64,000 nucleotides of DNA, taken from Streptomyces olivaceoviridis. Its GTDB lineage: Bacteria; Actinomycetota; Actinomycetes; Streptomycetales; Streptomycetaceae. Shown here piece by piece: positions 50,788 to 60,181 of this stretch. The position numbers were made by a program, and so were the translations under genes. Location: NCBI RefSeq assembly GCF_014650115.1, contig NZ_BMUI01000001.1:496001-560000 (forward strand). Reading direction: 5' to 3'. Below the pieces are notes generated by a model. That model did no database searches. It saw nothing but the letters and a program-made list of their open reading frames with translations, and had not been told where the DNA came from. Positions within the stretch are counted from its first letter, which is position 1. The number at the start of each line of letters is the position of its first letter.

Positions 50788-52970
50788 CGGCGTCGGCGCC
50801 CCGTACGCCCTCCACGCCCTCCAGGTCCGCCGCGCTCCCGGAGGCCGCCGAGATGACACCGCCCAGAACCGAGGGAATGCCGGCCCCGGAACCCGGCGCG
50901 TCCTTCCGCGCGACGCTCGGCACGGATTCGGAGGCCACCGCGCCCCGGCCGACGCTCGGCACGGAACCAGAGGCCCACGCGTCCCGGCGACCGGCGCTCC
51001 ACGCCGACCCTGGACCCAGCGCGCCCCGGCGACCGGTGCTCGGCCTCGGACCGCAGGCGCACGCGCCCGCCCGGCCGGCACCCGACGCGCAACCGGAACT
51101 CGGACCGGCCCGGCCGAAGCGCAGCACGGAACCAGAACCCGGCCCACCCCGGCCAACGCTCGGCGGGGATCCGGAACCCGGTCCGCCCCAGCCAACGCCC
51201 TGCACGAACCCACACCCCAGTCCGCCCCAGCCAACGCCCGGCACGAACCCGCACCCCGGGCCGTCCCGGTCGGCGTTCGGCGTGGGGCCGGCAGTCGGTG
51301 GCCAGGGAGTGAGCCTGCCCATCGCCCGGCCGGCCGAGGCGGCCACGGTGGCGGGGCCGTTCCACCCCCCGGTGTCCCTTCCTGCCGATCCTGTCGAACA
51401 CGCGCCGCCCACGCGGCGTTTCCTCGCTCAGGCCACTCTCGTCACCGCCTCGCTCTCCATGGCGGCGGCGCTGCTCGGGCTGGTGCGGGACCAGTCGCTG
51501 GCCCGGCTGTTCGGGGCCGGGCGGGACACGGACGCCTTCCTGGTCGCCTGGACGGTGCCGGAGTTCGCGGCCACGCTGCTGATCGAGGACGGGCTGGCCT
51601 TCGCGCTGATCCCGGCGTTCAGCATGGCCCTGGCCCGCCGCGCGCAGGGCGCCCCGGGGGATCCGGTGCGGTCGCTGGTGGCCGGCACCCTGCCCCGGCT
51701 GGCCCTGGGATTCACGGCGGTCGGGGCGCTGCTCGCGGTGGCCGCGCCACAGTTCGTCGCCGTGCTCGCACCGGGTCTGCCCGACCCCGCTCTCGCCGTG
51801 GACTGCACCCGGCTCACCGCGACCTGCGTGCTGAGCTTCGGCCTCGCCGGGTACTCCAGCGCCGCCCTCAGGGCCCACCGCCGCTTCCTGGCACCGGCCG
51901 CGATCTACCTCGCGTACAACGTCGGCATCATCACGGCGATGTACGCCCTCGGTGACCGGTGGGGCGTGCGGTCGGCCGCGTTCGGGGTGGCGGCGGGCGG
52001 CTGCCTGATGGTGCTGGTCCAGTTCCCGTCCCTGGTACGGCAGTTGGGTCGCCGCCGGACCGGCGGGACGGACGCCGGGGCCCCCGCCGTCGCGCAGCCG
52101 CTGGCGGTGCCGCTGCTGGCCACCGTGCTGCTGTTCGCGCTGTGCCGGCAGTCGCAGGTGCTGATCGAACGGTTCCTCGCCTCGGAGCTGCCCGCCGGGG
52201 CCATCTCGCACCTGAACTACGCGCAGAAGGTCGCGCAGATCCCGATGACGCTGTCGATGATGCTGTGCACGGTCACCTTCCCGGTGGTGGCGCGGGCGCT
52301 GGCCGACGGCGACACGGAGCGGGCCCGGGACCGGGTGGAGCGGGATCTGGCGCTGGCCGGCTGTCTGGTGCTGCTCGGCACGGCCGCCGTCGTGGCCTGT
52401 GCCCCGCAACTGATCGGACTGCTGTTCCAGCGCGGCGCGTTCACGGCCCAGGACACCGCGGCGACCGCCGGTGTGATGCGGGTCTACGCGCTCGGTCTGC
52501 TCGGCCAGACGCTGACCGGCGTCCTGGTCCGCTCCTACTTCTCGGCGGGCCGCGCCGCCTGGTACCCGGTGGCCGCCATGGCCGCGGGCATCGTCGCGAC
52601 CTCCTGGACCGGTGCCTGGACGCTGGGGCCCTGGGGGGTCACCGGGATCGCCGCCGCGAACGCCACGGGCATCACCCTCACCGCCGTGCTGCTCCTAGCC
52701 GGGATGCGGCGCGGCAGCGTGCCCATCCGGACCGGGCCGGTGCTGCGCGAGCTGAGCCGGCCGCTGCGGGCGGCGGTGGTGGCCACCGTGGCCGGCGGAT
52801 TCGTGGGGAGCATACCGGCGGGCCCGCTCGCCGGGCTGGCCGCCGGCGGCGCCACGGTGACCGTCGTGTTCGTCCTGCTCGGCTGGGCGCTGGGCGCCCA
52901 GGGCTTCGCCCCCGCACTCCGTTCCGTACGCACCCTCACCCGAAAGCTCGCCCATGCCGTCCTTCGTTGA
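50784..52970 (+). CDS. MurJ/Wzx-like lipid flippase with Pro-rich N-terminal extension
   Basis: 728 residues. The start overlaps the previous stop (ATGA). Residues 1 to ~205 are Pro/Thr/Gly repeats (PEPGPPQPTPCTNPHPSPPQ) without predicted fold. The MviN/MurJ-type transporter core follows: TRRFLAQATLVTASLSMAAA, LGLVRDQSLARLFGAGRDTD, then 12-14 helices to the end. It should flip the lipid-linked repeat unit. MurJ itself is essential elsewhere; its place in this operon makes a polysaccharide flippase role more likely. Confidence 0.88.
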   Translation: MTASAPRTPSTPSRSAALPEAAEMTPPRTEGMPAPEPGASFRATLGTDSEATAPRPTLGTEPEAHASRRPALHADPGPSAPRRPVLGLGPQAHAPARPAPDAQPELGPARPKRSTEPEPGPPRPTLGGDPEPGPPQPTPCTNPHPSPPQPTPGTNPHPGPSRSAFGVGPAVGGQGVSLPIARPAEAATVAGPFHPPVSLPADPVEHAPPTRRFLAQATLVTASLSMAAALLGLVRDQSLARLFGAGRDTDAFLVAWTVPEFAATLLIEDGLAFALIPAFSMALARRAQGAPGDPVRSLVAGTLPRLALGFTAVGALLAVAAPQFVAVLAPGLPDPALAVDCTRLTATCVLSFGLAGYSSAALRAHRRFLAPAAIYLAYNVGIITAMYALGDRWGVRSAAFGVAAGGCLMVLVQFPSLVRQLGRRRTGGTDAGAPAVAQPLAVPLLATVLLFALCRQSQVLIERFLASELPAGAISHLNYAQKVAQIPMTLSMMLCTVTFPVVARALADGDTERARDRVERDLALAGCLVLLGTAAVVACAPQLIGLLFQRGAFTAQDTAATAGVMRVYALGLLGQTLTGVLVRSYFSAGRAAWYPVAAMAAGIVATSWTGAWTLGPWGVTGIAAANATGITLTAVLLLAGMRRGSVPIRTGPVLRELSRPLRAAVVATVAGGFVGSIPAGPLAGLAAGGATVTVVFVLLGWALGAQGFAPALRSVRTLTRKLAHAVLR

Positions 52971-53715
52971 GTCCCCGGCCCCCGCCCGGCACCTCACCCC
53001 CGGCCCGGTCCCGTGGATCGCCATGTACCACTCGGTCGGCGACTGCTCCGACGACCCGTACCACCTCACGGTCAGCCCGGACCGGCTGGAGCGGCAGCTG
53101 CGCTGGCTGCGCCGGCGGGGGCTGCGCGGCGTGTCGGTCACCGAACTGCTCGCCGCCCGGGCCCGGGGCGAGGGACGGGACCTGGTGGCGCTCACCTTCG
53201 ACGACGGGTACGCCGACTTCCTCGGCGACGCCCTGCCGCTGCTGACCCGTTGGGGATGCACGGCGACCCTGTTCGTGCTGCCCGGCCGGCTCGGCGGCGA
53301 CAACGCCTGGGACCCCCTCGGCCCGCGCAAGCCGCTGCTGACCGCCGACGGCATCCGGCGGGCCGCCGCCGCGGGCATGGAGATCGGCTCGCACGGCCTC
53401 ACCCACGTCGACCTCACCCAGGCCGACGACGCCCTGCTGAAGGCCGAGACCGCCGAGAGCCGGGCGGTACTGGAGGAACTGACCGGCACCCCGGTCACCG
53501 GCTTCTGCTACCCGTACGGCACGGTCGACGGGCGTGCCGTGGAGGCCGTACGGGAAGCCGGTTACGCCTACGCCTGCGCCATCGACCCCGGTGAGCTCAC
53601 CGGGCCGCACGTCCTGCCGCGCGTGTACATCGGGCAGAACGACACCGCCCTACGCCTGTTCCTGAAGTACCGGCTGCACCGGCTGCGCCGGCGGCCCGTC
53701 GAGGGGCTGCGGTGA
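52954..53715 (+). CDS. Polysaccharide deacetylase (NodB domain)
   Basis: 253 residues, overlapping the flippase gene by 17 bases. The NodB motif set is present: TFDDGYADF with Asp83-Asp84, SHGLTHVDL with His147 and His151, and YPYGTVDGRAVEAV near the end. A metal-dependent deacetylase of GlcNAc-type polymers; no signal peptide is visible, so it may act on lipid-linked intermediates inside or be exported unconventionally. Confidence 0.9.
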   Translation: MPSFVESPAPARHLTPGPVPWIAMYHSVGDCSDDPYHLTVSPDRLERQLRWLRRRGLRGVSVTELLAARARGEGRDLVALTFDDGYADFLGDALPLLTRWGCTATLFVLPGRLGGDNAWDPLGPRKPLLTADGIRRAAAAGMEIGSHGLTHVDLTQADDALLKAETAESRAVLEELTGTPVTGFCYPYGTVDGRAVEAVREAGYAYACAIDPGELTGPHVLPRVYIGQNDTALRLFLKYRLHRLRRRPVEGLR

Positions 53716-54869
53716 AGGCCCTGCACATCATCACGGGGCTCGGCGTGGGCGGCGCCGAGCAGCAACTGCGGCTGCTGCTGCGGCACCTGCCGGTCGCGAG
53801 CGAGGTGGTGACCCTGACCAACCCCGGGCCGGTGGCCGACGGGCTGACGGCCGACGGGGTCCGGGTGACCCACCTGGGCATGGCCGGGAACCGTGACCTG
53901 GCCGCGCTGCCCCGGCTGGCCCGGCACATCCGGCACGGCCGGTACGACCTCGTGCACACCCATCTCTACCGGGCCTGCCTGTACGGCCGGATCGCCGCCC
54001 GGCTGGCCGGGGTCCGCGCGGTCGTCGCCACCGAACACTCCCTCGGCGACTCGCAGATGGAGGGCCGTCCGCTCACCGCGGGGGTCCGCACGCTGTACCT
54101 GCTGGGCGAGCGGCTGGGCCGGTCCACCGTCGCCGTCTCCCCCACGGTCGCCGCCCGGCTCGCCCGCTGGGGGGTGCCCGAGCCGCGCATCGCGGTCGTG
54201 CCCAACGGCATCGACCTGGCGCGGTTCGCCTTCGACCCGGACGCCCGCCGGCGCACCCGCGACCGGCTCGGGCTGCCCGCCGACGCGTTCGTCATCGGCG
54301 GCGTCGGCCGGCTCATCCCCGGCAAACGCTTCGACCTGCTGATCCGCGCCCTCGCCCGGCTGCCCGCCGGCTGCCGGCTGCTGCTGGTCGGCGGCGGCCC
54401 GGAGGAGCCCGCGCTGCGGCGGGCCGCACGGGAGGCGGGGGTCGCCGGGCGGGTGCTGTTCGCCGGGGAGCGGCCGTACCTGCCCGACGGCTCGTCCGGG
54501 CCCGCTCTGCCCGCGCTGGCGGCGGCGATGGACGTGCTCGCCGCGCCCTCCCCCGAGGAGGCGTTCGGCCTCGCGGTCGTGGAGGCGCTGGCGGCCGGCC
54601 TGCCGGTGCGCTACACCTCCTGCCCCGCGCTGGAGGACCTGCCGCCCGGGGCCGCCCCGCACGCGGTGCGGGTCCCGTGCGACGCCGGCGCCTACGCCCG
54701 CGCGCTCGCCGAGGTCCGCGCCGCCGGGCCCGGCCCGCGCACCGCCCCCGAGGCGGCCCGCCACTACTGCGTCACCCGCAGCGCCGCCCGGCTGATGGAC
54801 GTCTACACGGCGGCGCTCGCCCGCACGGTCCCCCCGTCCCGATCCCCCGAGGGAGTCATCCCGTCATGA
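53712..54869 (+). CDS. GT4 glycosyltransferase
   Basis: 385 residues, with the start overlapping the previous stop (GTGA). GT-B fold: MKALHIITGLGVGGAEQQLR, VVPNGIDLARFAFDPDARRR, LLLVGGGPEEPALRRAAREA, then SPEEAFGLAVVEALAAGLPV. Soluble or membrane-associated enzyme adding a sugar to the lipid-linked unit. Donor sugar cannot be inferred. Confidence 0.9.
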   Translation: MKALHIITGLGVGGAEQQLRLLLRHLPVASEVVTLTNPGPVADGLTADGVRVTHLGMAGNRDLAALPRLARHIRHGRYDLVHTHLYRACLYGRIAARLAGVRAVVATEHSLGDSQMEGRPLTAGVRTLYLLGERLGRSTVAVSPTVAARLARWGVPEPRIAVVPNGIDLARFAFDPDARRRTRDRLGLPADAFVIGGVGRLIPGKRFDLLIRALARLPAGCRLLLVGGGPEEPALRRAAREAGVAGRVLFAGERPYLPDGSSGPALPALAAAMDVLAAPSPEEAFGLAVVEALAAGLPVRYTSCPALEDLPPGAAPHAVRVPCDAGAYARALAEVRAAGPGPRTAPEAARHYCVTRSAARLMDVYTAALARTVPPSRSPEGVIPS

Positions 54870-55516
54870 CCGACAACCGCGTCCACCGCCGCCCCCTGCG
54901 TCCCTCCCGTCTCCGTGCCCTGCCGCCCTGGTCGCTGGTGGCGGCCGGTGTCCTCGCGGGTGGCCTGCTGGGCGGCGGGTACGGCGTGCTCAGGGCCCCG
55001 GAGTACACGGCGACCAGCTATGTCATCGCCGTCCCCACCGAGCGGTCCGACACCGCCACCGCGCTCGGCTTCGCGCAGGCCTACGGCCGGGTCGCCACCC
55101 AGGTCGCGGTCCTCGGCGACGCCCAGGTCTGGGCCGGGGTGCCGGCGGCCACCCTGCGCGACAGTGTGCGCGCCGCGACCTCGCCGGACGCCCCCATGGT
55201 CGCCGTGTCCGCCACCTCCGACCGTGCGGCGCGGGCCGCCGACATGGCCAACGCGGTGGCCCGCGCGCTCACCCGGCACGCCGACGCCGCCGAGGCCGAC
55301 ACGCACGTCGAACTCGTGCAGTTCTCCCGCGCGGTGACGCCCGGCGCGCCCACCTCGGCGTCCGCCGGGGTGACCGGACTCGTCGGGGCGAGCGCGGGCG
55401 GGCTGCTCGGCGCCCTGGCACTGCTGGTCCGCCCGAGACGGCGGCAGGAGGAGACGCTCCGCGCGGCCTCGGTGCCCGGTCCGGCCCTGGCCGCCGACGC
55501 GCACGGCCAGCTGTGA
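54866..55516 (+). CDS. Wzz-like chain-length regulator
   Basis: 216 residues from ATG 54866 (ATGA overlap). One N-terminal membrane helix (WSLVAAGVLAGGLLGGGYGV), a periplasmic-like domain with VSATSDRAARAADMANAVAR, and a second membrane helix (TGLVGASAGGLLGALALLVR). This short Wzz architecture without a kinase domain controls chain length in polymer export systems. Confidence 0.8.
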   Translation: MTDNRVHRRPLRPSRLRALPPWSLVAAGVLAGGLLGGGYGVLRAPEYTATSYVIAVPTERSDTATALGFAQAYGRVATQVAVLGDAQVWAGVPAATLRDSVRAATSPDAPMVAVSATSDRAARAADMANAVARALTRHADAAEADTHVELVQFSRAVTPGAPTSASAGVTGLVGASAGGLLGALALLVRPRRRQEETLRAASVPGPALAADAHGQL

Positions 55517-56652
55517 CCGCCACCTACCCGGCGGGCCTCGCCCGTCCCACCAGCCACCCGGAACTCGTCACCGAACTCGTCACCGACGAGGACGCCTTCG
55601 CGGCGCTGGGCCCCGCCTGGGGACGCCTGCACGCGCGGTGCGCCACCGCGACCCCGTTCCAGAGCCATGCCTGGCTGTACTCGTGGTGGCGGTCGTACGG
55701 CCGGCGCGGGCGGCTCCGGCTGCTCGTGGTGCGCGCGGGCCGGGAGCTGGTGGCCGTCGCGCCGCTGATGCTGGTCCGCCGGCCGCTGCCCGCGCTGGTG
55801 CCGCTCGGCGGGACGATCTCCGACTACACGGACGTGCTGCTGGACGACGGCGACGACGGGCGGGCGGCCGGCGCGCTCACCGAGGCGCTCACGGACGCGG
55901 CGCGCACGGCGCTGGTCGACTTCCGCGAGGTGCGCCCGGGCGGTGCGGTGGAAGGGGTCTACGACCGCTGGCGCGGGCCGCGCCGCACGCTCCGCGACTC
56001 GCCGTGCCTGGAACTGCCCGCCGTGTCCATGGAGGAGCTGATCGCCCGGCTGCCGTCGAAGAAGTCGGCGCAGCGGGTGCGGGCCAAGCTGCGCCGGCTG
56101 ACCGCGCTGGGCGTGCAGCGGCGGACGGTGGGCCCGGAAGAGGTCGACGCGGCGCTCGACCGGCTGCTGGAGCTGCACCGGATGCAGTGGCAGGGGCGCA
56201 AGGTGACGAGCGAGCATCTGCGGCCCAGGTTCCGCGAGCACCTGGTGCGCGCGGTGGGTCCGATGGTGCGCTCGGGGGACGCGGTGGTCACCGAGTTCCG
56301 GCTCGGCGACGAGGTGGTGGCCGTCGACCTGACCCTGCTCTCGGGCAGCCTGGCCGGCGGCTACCTCTACGGCGCGCATCCGGGCCTGCGGCAGCGGAAG
56401 GCGGACGTGGCGGTGATACTGCTGGACGCCTGCACCGAGCACACGGGTGGCGGCCTGCGCGGCACGCTGAGCCTGCTGCGCGGCGACGAGCCGTACAAGC
56501 ACCACTGGCGGCCCGAGCGGGTCGTCAACCGGCGGCTGCTCATGGCCCGGCGGCGCACCGCACCGCTGCTGACCGCCGCGCTGTGCGACGCGACCGTCCG
56601 GCAGCGGGGCCGGGAGGCGTTGCAGCGGTGGCGGGAACGGGAGCGGGGCTAG
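55513..56652 (+). CDS. GNAT/FemAB-like (CelD-type) acyltransferase
   Basis: 379 residues, with the start overlapping the previous stop (GTGA). BioF2/CelD-like acyltransferase domain: WLYSWWRSYGRRGRLRLLVV near 55-75 and LSGSLAGGYLYGAHPGLRQR near 280. It could acylate a sugar or amino sugar of the polymer. It is the last gene of the operon; its stop overlaps that of the convergent GH26 gene. Confidence 0.8.
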   Translation: MTATYPAGLARPTSHPELVTELVTDEDAFAALGPAWGRLHARCATATPFQSHAWLYSWWRSYGRRGRLRLLVVRAGRELVAVAPLMLVRRPLPALVPLGGTISDYTDVLLDDGDDGRAAGALTEALTDAARTALVDFREVRPGGAVEGVYDRWRGPRRTLRDSPCLELPAVSMEELIARLPSKKSAQRVRAKLRRLTALGVQRRTVGPEEVDAALDRLLELHRMQWQGRKVTSEHLRPRFREHLVRAVGPMVRSGDAVVTEFRLGDEVVAVDLTLLSGSLAGGYLYGAHPGLRQRKADVAVILLDACTEHTGGGLRGTLSLLRGDEPYKHHWRPERVVNRRLLMARRRTAPLLTAALCDATVRQRGREALQRWRERERG

Positions 56653-57953
56653 CGGGTCCGCGACCACCAGTCGAAGGGAAGGCAGAGGTCTGTGCCGAGC
56701 CAGTACCCGGCCCAGTCGCCCAGGCCCAGCGGCGAGCAGTCGGCCGGGGGCTCGGTGGTGGGCACCGGCGTGGGGGCCGGGGGCGGTGTGGGCAGCGGGG
56801 CGGGCTGCTCGGTGCGGCCGTACAGGGCGGCCCGGTAGATCCGTGACGAGCGGGGATTGGCCGAGCACTGCCACACGCCGTGCGGGCAGTAGTCGGTCAG
56901 CGTGTTGTACAGCGGCTTGTGCGCGTCGATCCAGTCGAGCATGCGCCGCATGTACTCGGCGTTGTCACCGTTGCGGAAGAGCCCCCACTCCGGATAGGAG
57001 ATGGCCTTGCCGTGGGCCTTCGCGAAATCCACGTGCTGCTGGAGGCCGTACGGCTCGGTGACCTGGTCGTCGAAGGACAGCCCGCTCGGCTGGTCGTAGG
57101 AGTCCATGCCGATGATGTCGACCGTGGCGTCCCCGGGATAGCACTCCGTCCACGGTACGGCGTCCCGGCCGCGGCTCGGCGCGAAGTCGAACCGGAACTT
57201 CTGTCCCGGCACCGAGCGCATGACGGCGACGATCCTGTTCCAGTACGTCTTCCATGCCTCGGGGTCCGGTCCGCAGCGGTGGGTGTAGGTGGTGCCGTTC
57301 ATCTCCCAGCCGAGCACGATCACCGTGTCCGGCACCCTCAGTTCCACCAGCCGCTGGGCGAGGGCCCTGAAGTGGTGGTCGAACGCGCCGTCCGCGGCCT
57401 GCCGCAGCAGCCACCGCACCTGGACGTCCGAGAGGCCCTCCTCGTTGCGCTCCTGCATCGGCACGTTGAGGACGAGTGTCCGGTCCGCCTTCTCGTGCCG
57501 CCACCGCGCCCATACGTCCAGGAAGCCGGGCGCTCCCTCGATGTCCCGCCAGCGGTCGCCGGGCAGATAGGTGTGGGCGACCTTCAACTCGGTCCCGCCG
57601 AGCCACTGACTCACCTCGGCCATGCGCGCGACACCGCGCGGCCCGGAGTCGAGGAACACCCCGAAGTCCGCGACGGCCCGACCGGACGCGGGAGGCACCG
57701 GACTCTGCGACGGGGTGGCGGGAAGCGGGACGGGCGGTGTCACCGGTGCGGGAGCCGGTGGAACGGGCGGGGTGGAGGTGGCCGCCGGGGTCGTCGGAGT
57801 CATCGGGAGCGGGGTGAGCGGGACGGCGGCGCGCGCCGTCCCGGGGCCCGCGCTGAGCCCGGGGCCGGCCGCCAGGGTGACCGACGCGACGATCACCGCC
57901 GCGAGGACGGCGACCGGCCGCCCGGACCGGGCCCTGCGCTGTCGCGGAGCCAT
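56649..57953 (-). CDS. Secreted GH26-family glycoside hydrolase
   Basis: 434 residues from ATG 57953 with AAAGGAG upstream. Signal peptide, then a Pro/Thr linker (about 45-90) and a GH26 catalytic domain: acid/base Glu217 (VIVLGWEMNGTTYTHRC) and nucleophile Glu322 (GKAISYPEWGLFRNGDNA). GH26 enzymes cleave beta-mannan or related beta-1,4/1,3 polymers. Convergent with the export operon, so it may degrade or process the made polymer. A short Cys-containing C-terminal extension (ADCSPLGLGDWAGYWLGTDL) is present. Confidence 0.88.
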   Translation of the reverse strand: MAPRQRRARSGRPVAVLAAVIVASVTLAAGPGLSAGPGTARAAVPLTPLPMTPTTPAATSTPPVPPAPAPVTPPVPLPATPSQSPVPPASGRAVADFGVFLDSGPRGVARMAEVSQWLGGTELKVAHTYLPGDRWRDIEGAPGFLDVWARWRHEKADRTLVLNVPMQERNEEGLSDVQVRWLLRQAADGAFDHHFRALAQRLVELRVPDTVIVLGWEMNGTTYTHRCGPDPEAWKTYWNRIVAVMRSVPGQKFRFDFAPSRGRDAVPWTECYPGDATVDIIGMDSYDQPSGLSFDDQVTEPYGLQQHVDFAKAHGKAISYPEWGLFRNGDNAEYMRRMLDWIDAHKPLYNTLTDYCPHGVWQCSANPRSSRIYRAALYGRTEQPAPLPTPPPAPTPVPTTEPPADCSPLGLGDWAGYWLGTDLCLPFDWWSRTR

Positions 57954-58144
57954 GCCCGCTCCTTTCCCCACTGCCCTTCGAAGTCCCGCCCCGCGCCATC
58001 CGGCACCTGACGCGGGGTCATATCAATACGGCCCGGCCGGCTGGGCGTGCGTGGGGGGCGGGCCGGGATGGCGCCGGTACGGCGAGTGGCGTGGGGGCCG
58101 GGCGCGGTCGGGTGCCGGGCCCTCGGTCCGGCACCCGGTGCGCG

Positions 58145-58939
58145 CTAGCGACGGGAGGCGGACCGCCCTCGCCGGTACAGGACGGCACCGGCCGCGATCA
58201 GGGCGGCGCTCGCGGCCGAGGTCGCGATCATGGCCGGGCCGTCACCACCGGTGTGCGCGAGCACGGGCGGCTCCTCGGGGTACTCCCCGCCAGGCGGCGT
58301 GGCGTGACCACCACCGGGGGGCGTGCTCTCATCGCCGCCGTACGGCGGCCGGGTGGTCTCCTCCCCGCCGTACGGGGGCCGGGCGGTCTCCTCCCCGCCG
58401 TAGGGGGGCGGGGTCGTCTTGCCGCCGCCGTACGGAGGCGGGGTCGTCTCCTCGCCGCCATACGCAGGCGGAGTCGTCTTGCCACCGCCGTACGGAGGGG
58501 CGGAGTGGCCGTCACCATACGAAGGCGCGGAGTGGCTGCCGCCGGAGGGAGGCGCGGAGTGGTGGCCGCCCGAGCTGCCGTACCCGGAGTCGCCCGAGTC
58601 GCCGTACCCCGTGTTCCCCGAAGCACCGTGACCCGAGTTCTGCGAACCGCCGTTCCCGGAGCCGGTGTGCTCCTCGTCGGCGCTTTCGCTCCGCCGGACC
58701 TGCGTGGCGCAGGAGTTGGCGAACGCCGGGTTCAGCGCGGCGGCGGCGTCGACGGAGTTGCCGCAGATGTTGACCGGGATGTTCACGGGGACCTGGATGG
58801 TGTTCCCGGACAGCACCCCGGGGGAACCCTGCGCGGCACCGTGCGCGTCGGAGTCGGCGAGTGCGGAGCCGCCGTACAAGGACAGCACGCCGGTCGCGGC
58901 GGCGGCCACGGCCATGCCCTTGCTGAGTGTCTGTCGCAA
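58145..58939 (-). CDS. chpA: Sortase-anchored chaplin with repeat tail (ChpA-like)
   Basis: 264 residues from TTG 58939. A signal peptide is followed by one chaplin domain (SPGVLSGNTIQVPVNIPVNI, CGNSVDAAAALNPAFANSCA; Cys pair present). Then comes a long Gly/Ser/Pro/Thr tail with repeated units PPYGGEETT and PPYGGGKTT (about 145-210), LAHTG at 227-231 for sortase, a membrane helix and RRGRSASRR. In S. coelicolor the long chaplins have two chaplin domains; this protein has only one, with the repeat region in the place of the second. Confidence 0.87.
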   Translation of the reverse strand: MRQTLSKGMAVAAAATGVLSLYGGSALADSDAHGAAQGSPGVLSGNTIQVPVNIPVNICGNSVDAAAALNPAFANSCATQVRRSESADEEHTGSGNGGSQNSGHGASGNTGYGDSGDSGYGSSGGHHSAPPSGGSHSAPSYGDGHSAPPYGGGKTTPPAYGGEETTPPPYGGGKTTPPPYGGEETARPPYGGEETTRPPYGGDESTPPGGGHATPPGGEYPEEPPVLAHTGGDGPAMIATSAASAALIAAGAVLYRRGRSASRR

Positions 58940-58972
58940 TCTCGTGGTCTTTCCTGCTCGAAGAAGTGGGAA

Positions 58973-59021
58973 GGCCGGCCCCGGAGCGCGGAATCGACGG
59001 ATCGGCGGTCCGGGGCCGGCC
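58973..59021 (-). terminator. Hairpin terminator after chpD-like gene
   Basis: GGCCGGCCCCGGA (58973-58985) pairs with TCCGGGGCCGGCC (59009-59021) across a 23-base loop, between the chpD-like and chpA-like genes. Confidence 0.75.
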
Positions 59022-59059
59022 AGTGCGCAGCCGGTGGGGGCTGGTACCTCGGGCGGATC

Positions 59060-59287
59060 TCAGTCGTTGGCGCAGGCGTTGCCGAGCGCCGGGTTCAGCA
59101 GCCCGATGACGTCCACCGTGTTGCCGCACAGGTTGACCGGCACGTGGATCGGAACCTGGATCACGTTGCCGGACAGGAAGCCGGGGGAGTTCGCGGCGGT
59201 GCCCTGGGCCCCGGAGTCGGCGAAGGCGGGTCCGGCCATACCCAGGGCCAGGAGGACGCCCGCAACGGCAGCAACGGTCTTCTTCAT
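59060..59287 (-). CDS. chpD: Short chaplin (ChpD-like)
   Basis: 75 residues from ATG 59287 with GAAGGGAA upstream. Signal peptide, then one chaplin domain with both cysteines (SPGFLSGNVIQVPIHVPVNL, CGNTVDVIGLLNPALGNACA). Order next to a longer chaplin and the rodlins matches chpD of S. coelicolor by memory. Confidence 0.9.
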   Translation of the reverse strand: MKKTVAAVAGVLLALGMAGPAFADSGAQGTAANSPGFLSGNVIQVPIHVPVNLCGNTVDVIGLLNPALGNACAND

Positions 59288-59480
59288 GAATGTTCCCTTC
59301 TCTGGGGCCATGCCCCATTGACGGCCAGAACCGTGTGAGCACGACGTGAACGGTCGCGGCACGGAACGAGAGATTGACACAACAGGACACCGCGGAACGC
59401 GGACCGCGCGACAATCACTCGATCGCACCGCTCTCTCACGCGTTTTCCCTCGCCCTTCCTCGCCGAAATACGTGGAAAAA

Positions 59481-59522
59481 GGCCCGGGAAGTCCGCGGAC
59501 AACGCAGCGGACGACCCGGGCC
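59481..59522 (-). terminator. Hairpin terminator after rdlA-like gene
   Basis: GGCCCGGGAAGTCCGC (59481-59496) pairs with GCGGACGACCCGGGCC (59507-59522) with two mispairs, downstream of the rodlin stop on the minus strand. Confidence 0.8.
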
Positions 59523-59535
59523 CTGCCAGTTCGGC

Positions 59536-59934
59536 TCAGCCTTCGCCGTTGGCCGAGAGGACCGACAGGTCCTCCAGGACGTGCGAGACCGCACCGTCGC
59601 GCTTGGCGTTGGTGGAGTTGTCGTTGCACTGCTGCTGCAGGTGGTCCGACAGGATCGGGATGTCCTGGGCGGTGACGCCGATGAGCGCGTCGACGGCGAC
59701 GTCGACGTCCTGGACACCGACACACGGCTTGTTGAGCGAACCCTGCACCAGCGAGAGCTGCGGGCTCATGTCGCCCTTGGTCGCCGAGTTGCCCCACGAC
59801 GACGCGGCGCCGTTGCCATTCGCGACGGTCGGTCCGTCGTCGTTGCCGATGGCAAGCGCCTGCGGCGCGGCCGCCACCGCCATTCCCACGACAGAAGCGG
59901 CGGTCGCGGCGGCGACCATTGCCTTCTTGAGCAC
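59536..59934 (-). CDS. rdlA: Rodlin (RdlA-like)
   Basis: 132 residues from GTG 59934 with AAAGGAAC upstream. Signal peptide, then the rodlin core ([53 protein letters not shown]). Rodlins assemble with chaplins into the paired-rodlet layer of aerial hyphae and spores. Divergent from the second rodlin gene, as in S. coelicolor rdlA/rdlB. Confidence 0.93.
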   Translation of the reverse strand: MLKKAMVAAATAASVVGMAVAAAPQALAIGNDDGPTVANGNGAASSWGNSATKGDMSPQLSLVQGSLNKPCVGVQDVDVAVDALIGVTAQDIPILSDHLQQQCNDNSTNAKRDGAVSHVLEDLSVLSANGEG

Positions 59935-60181
59935 TTCGCGTTCCTTTCCTCGTAGCGACGCATGCCCTACGGCCTCATCAACCCGGTGCACCAGGAATGG
60001 TTCCGCTGATTCACTCGGTTGGAGCGTAATTGCCCGGGGGGTGACGAGAAGCCATCAATCCGAAAAGCACACCACCAGCCCACCGCATCGGCCGACGGAG
60101 TGAACGGGAGAAACCAGGATGGGTCAGCGAAGTTGACCAGTGCGCTCCGGTGGACGGGGTTTCCTCAGAAAGGACTGGCCA

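Noticed and set aside
47554..51234. 1226-residue minus-strand frame opposite the polysaccharide genes
   Set aside because: Arg/Gly-rich antisense artefact of GC-rich coding DNA.
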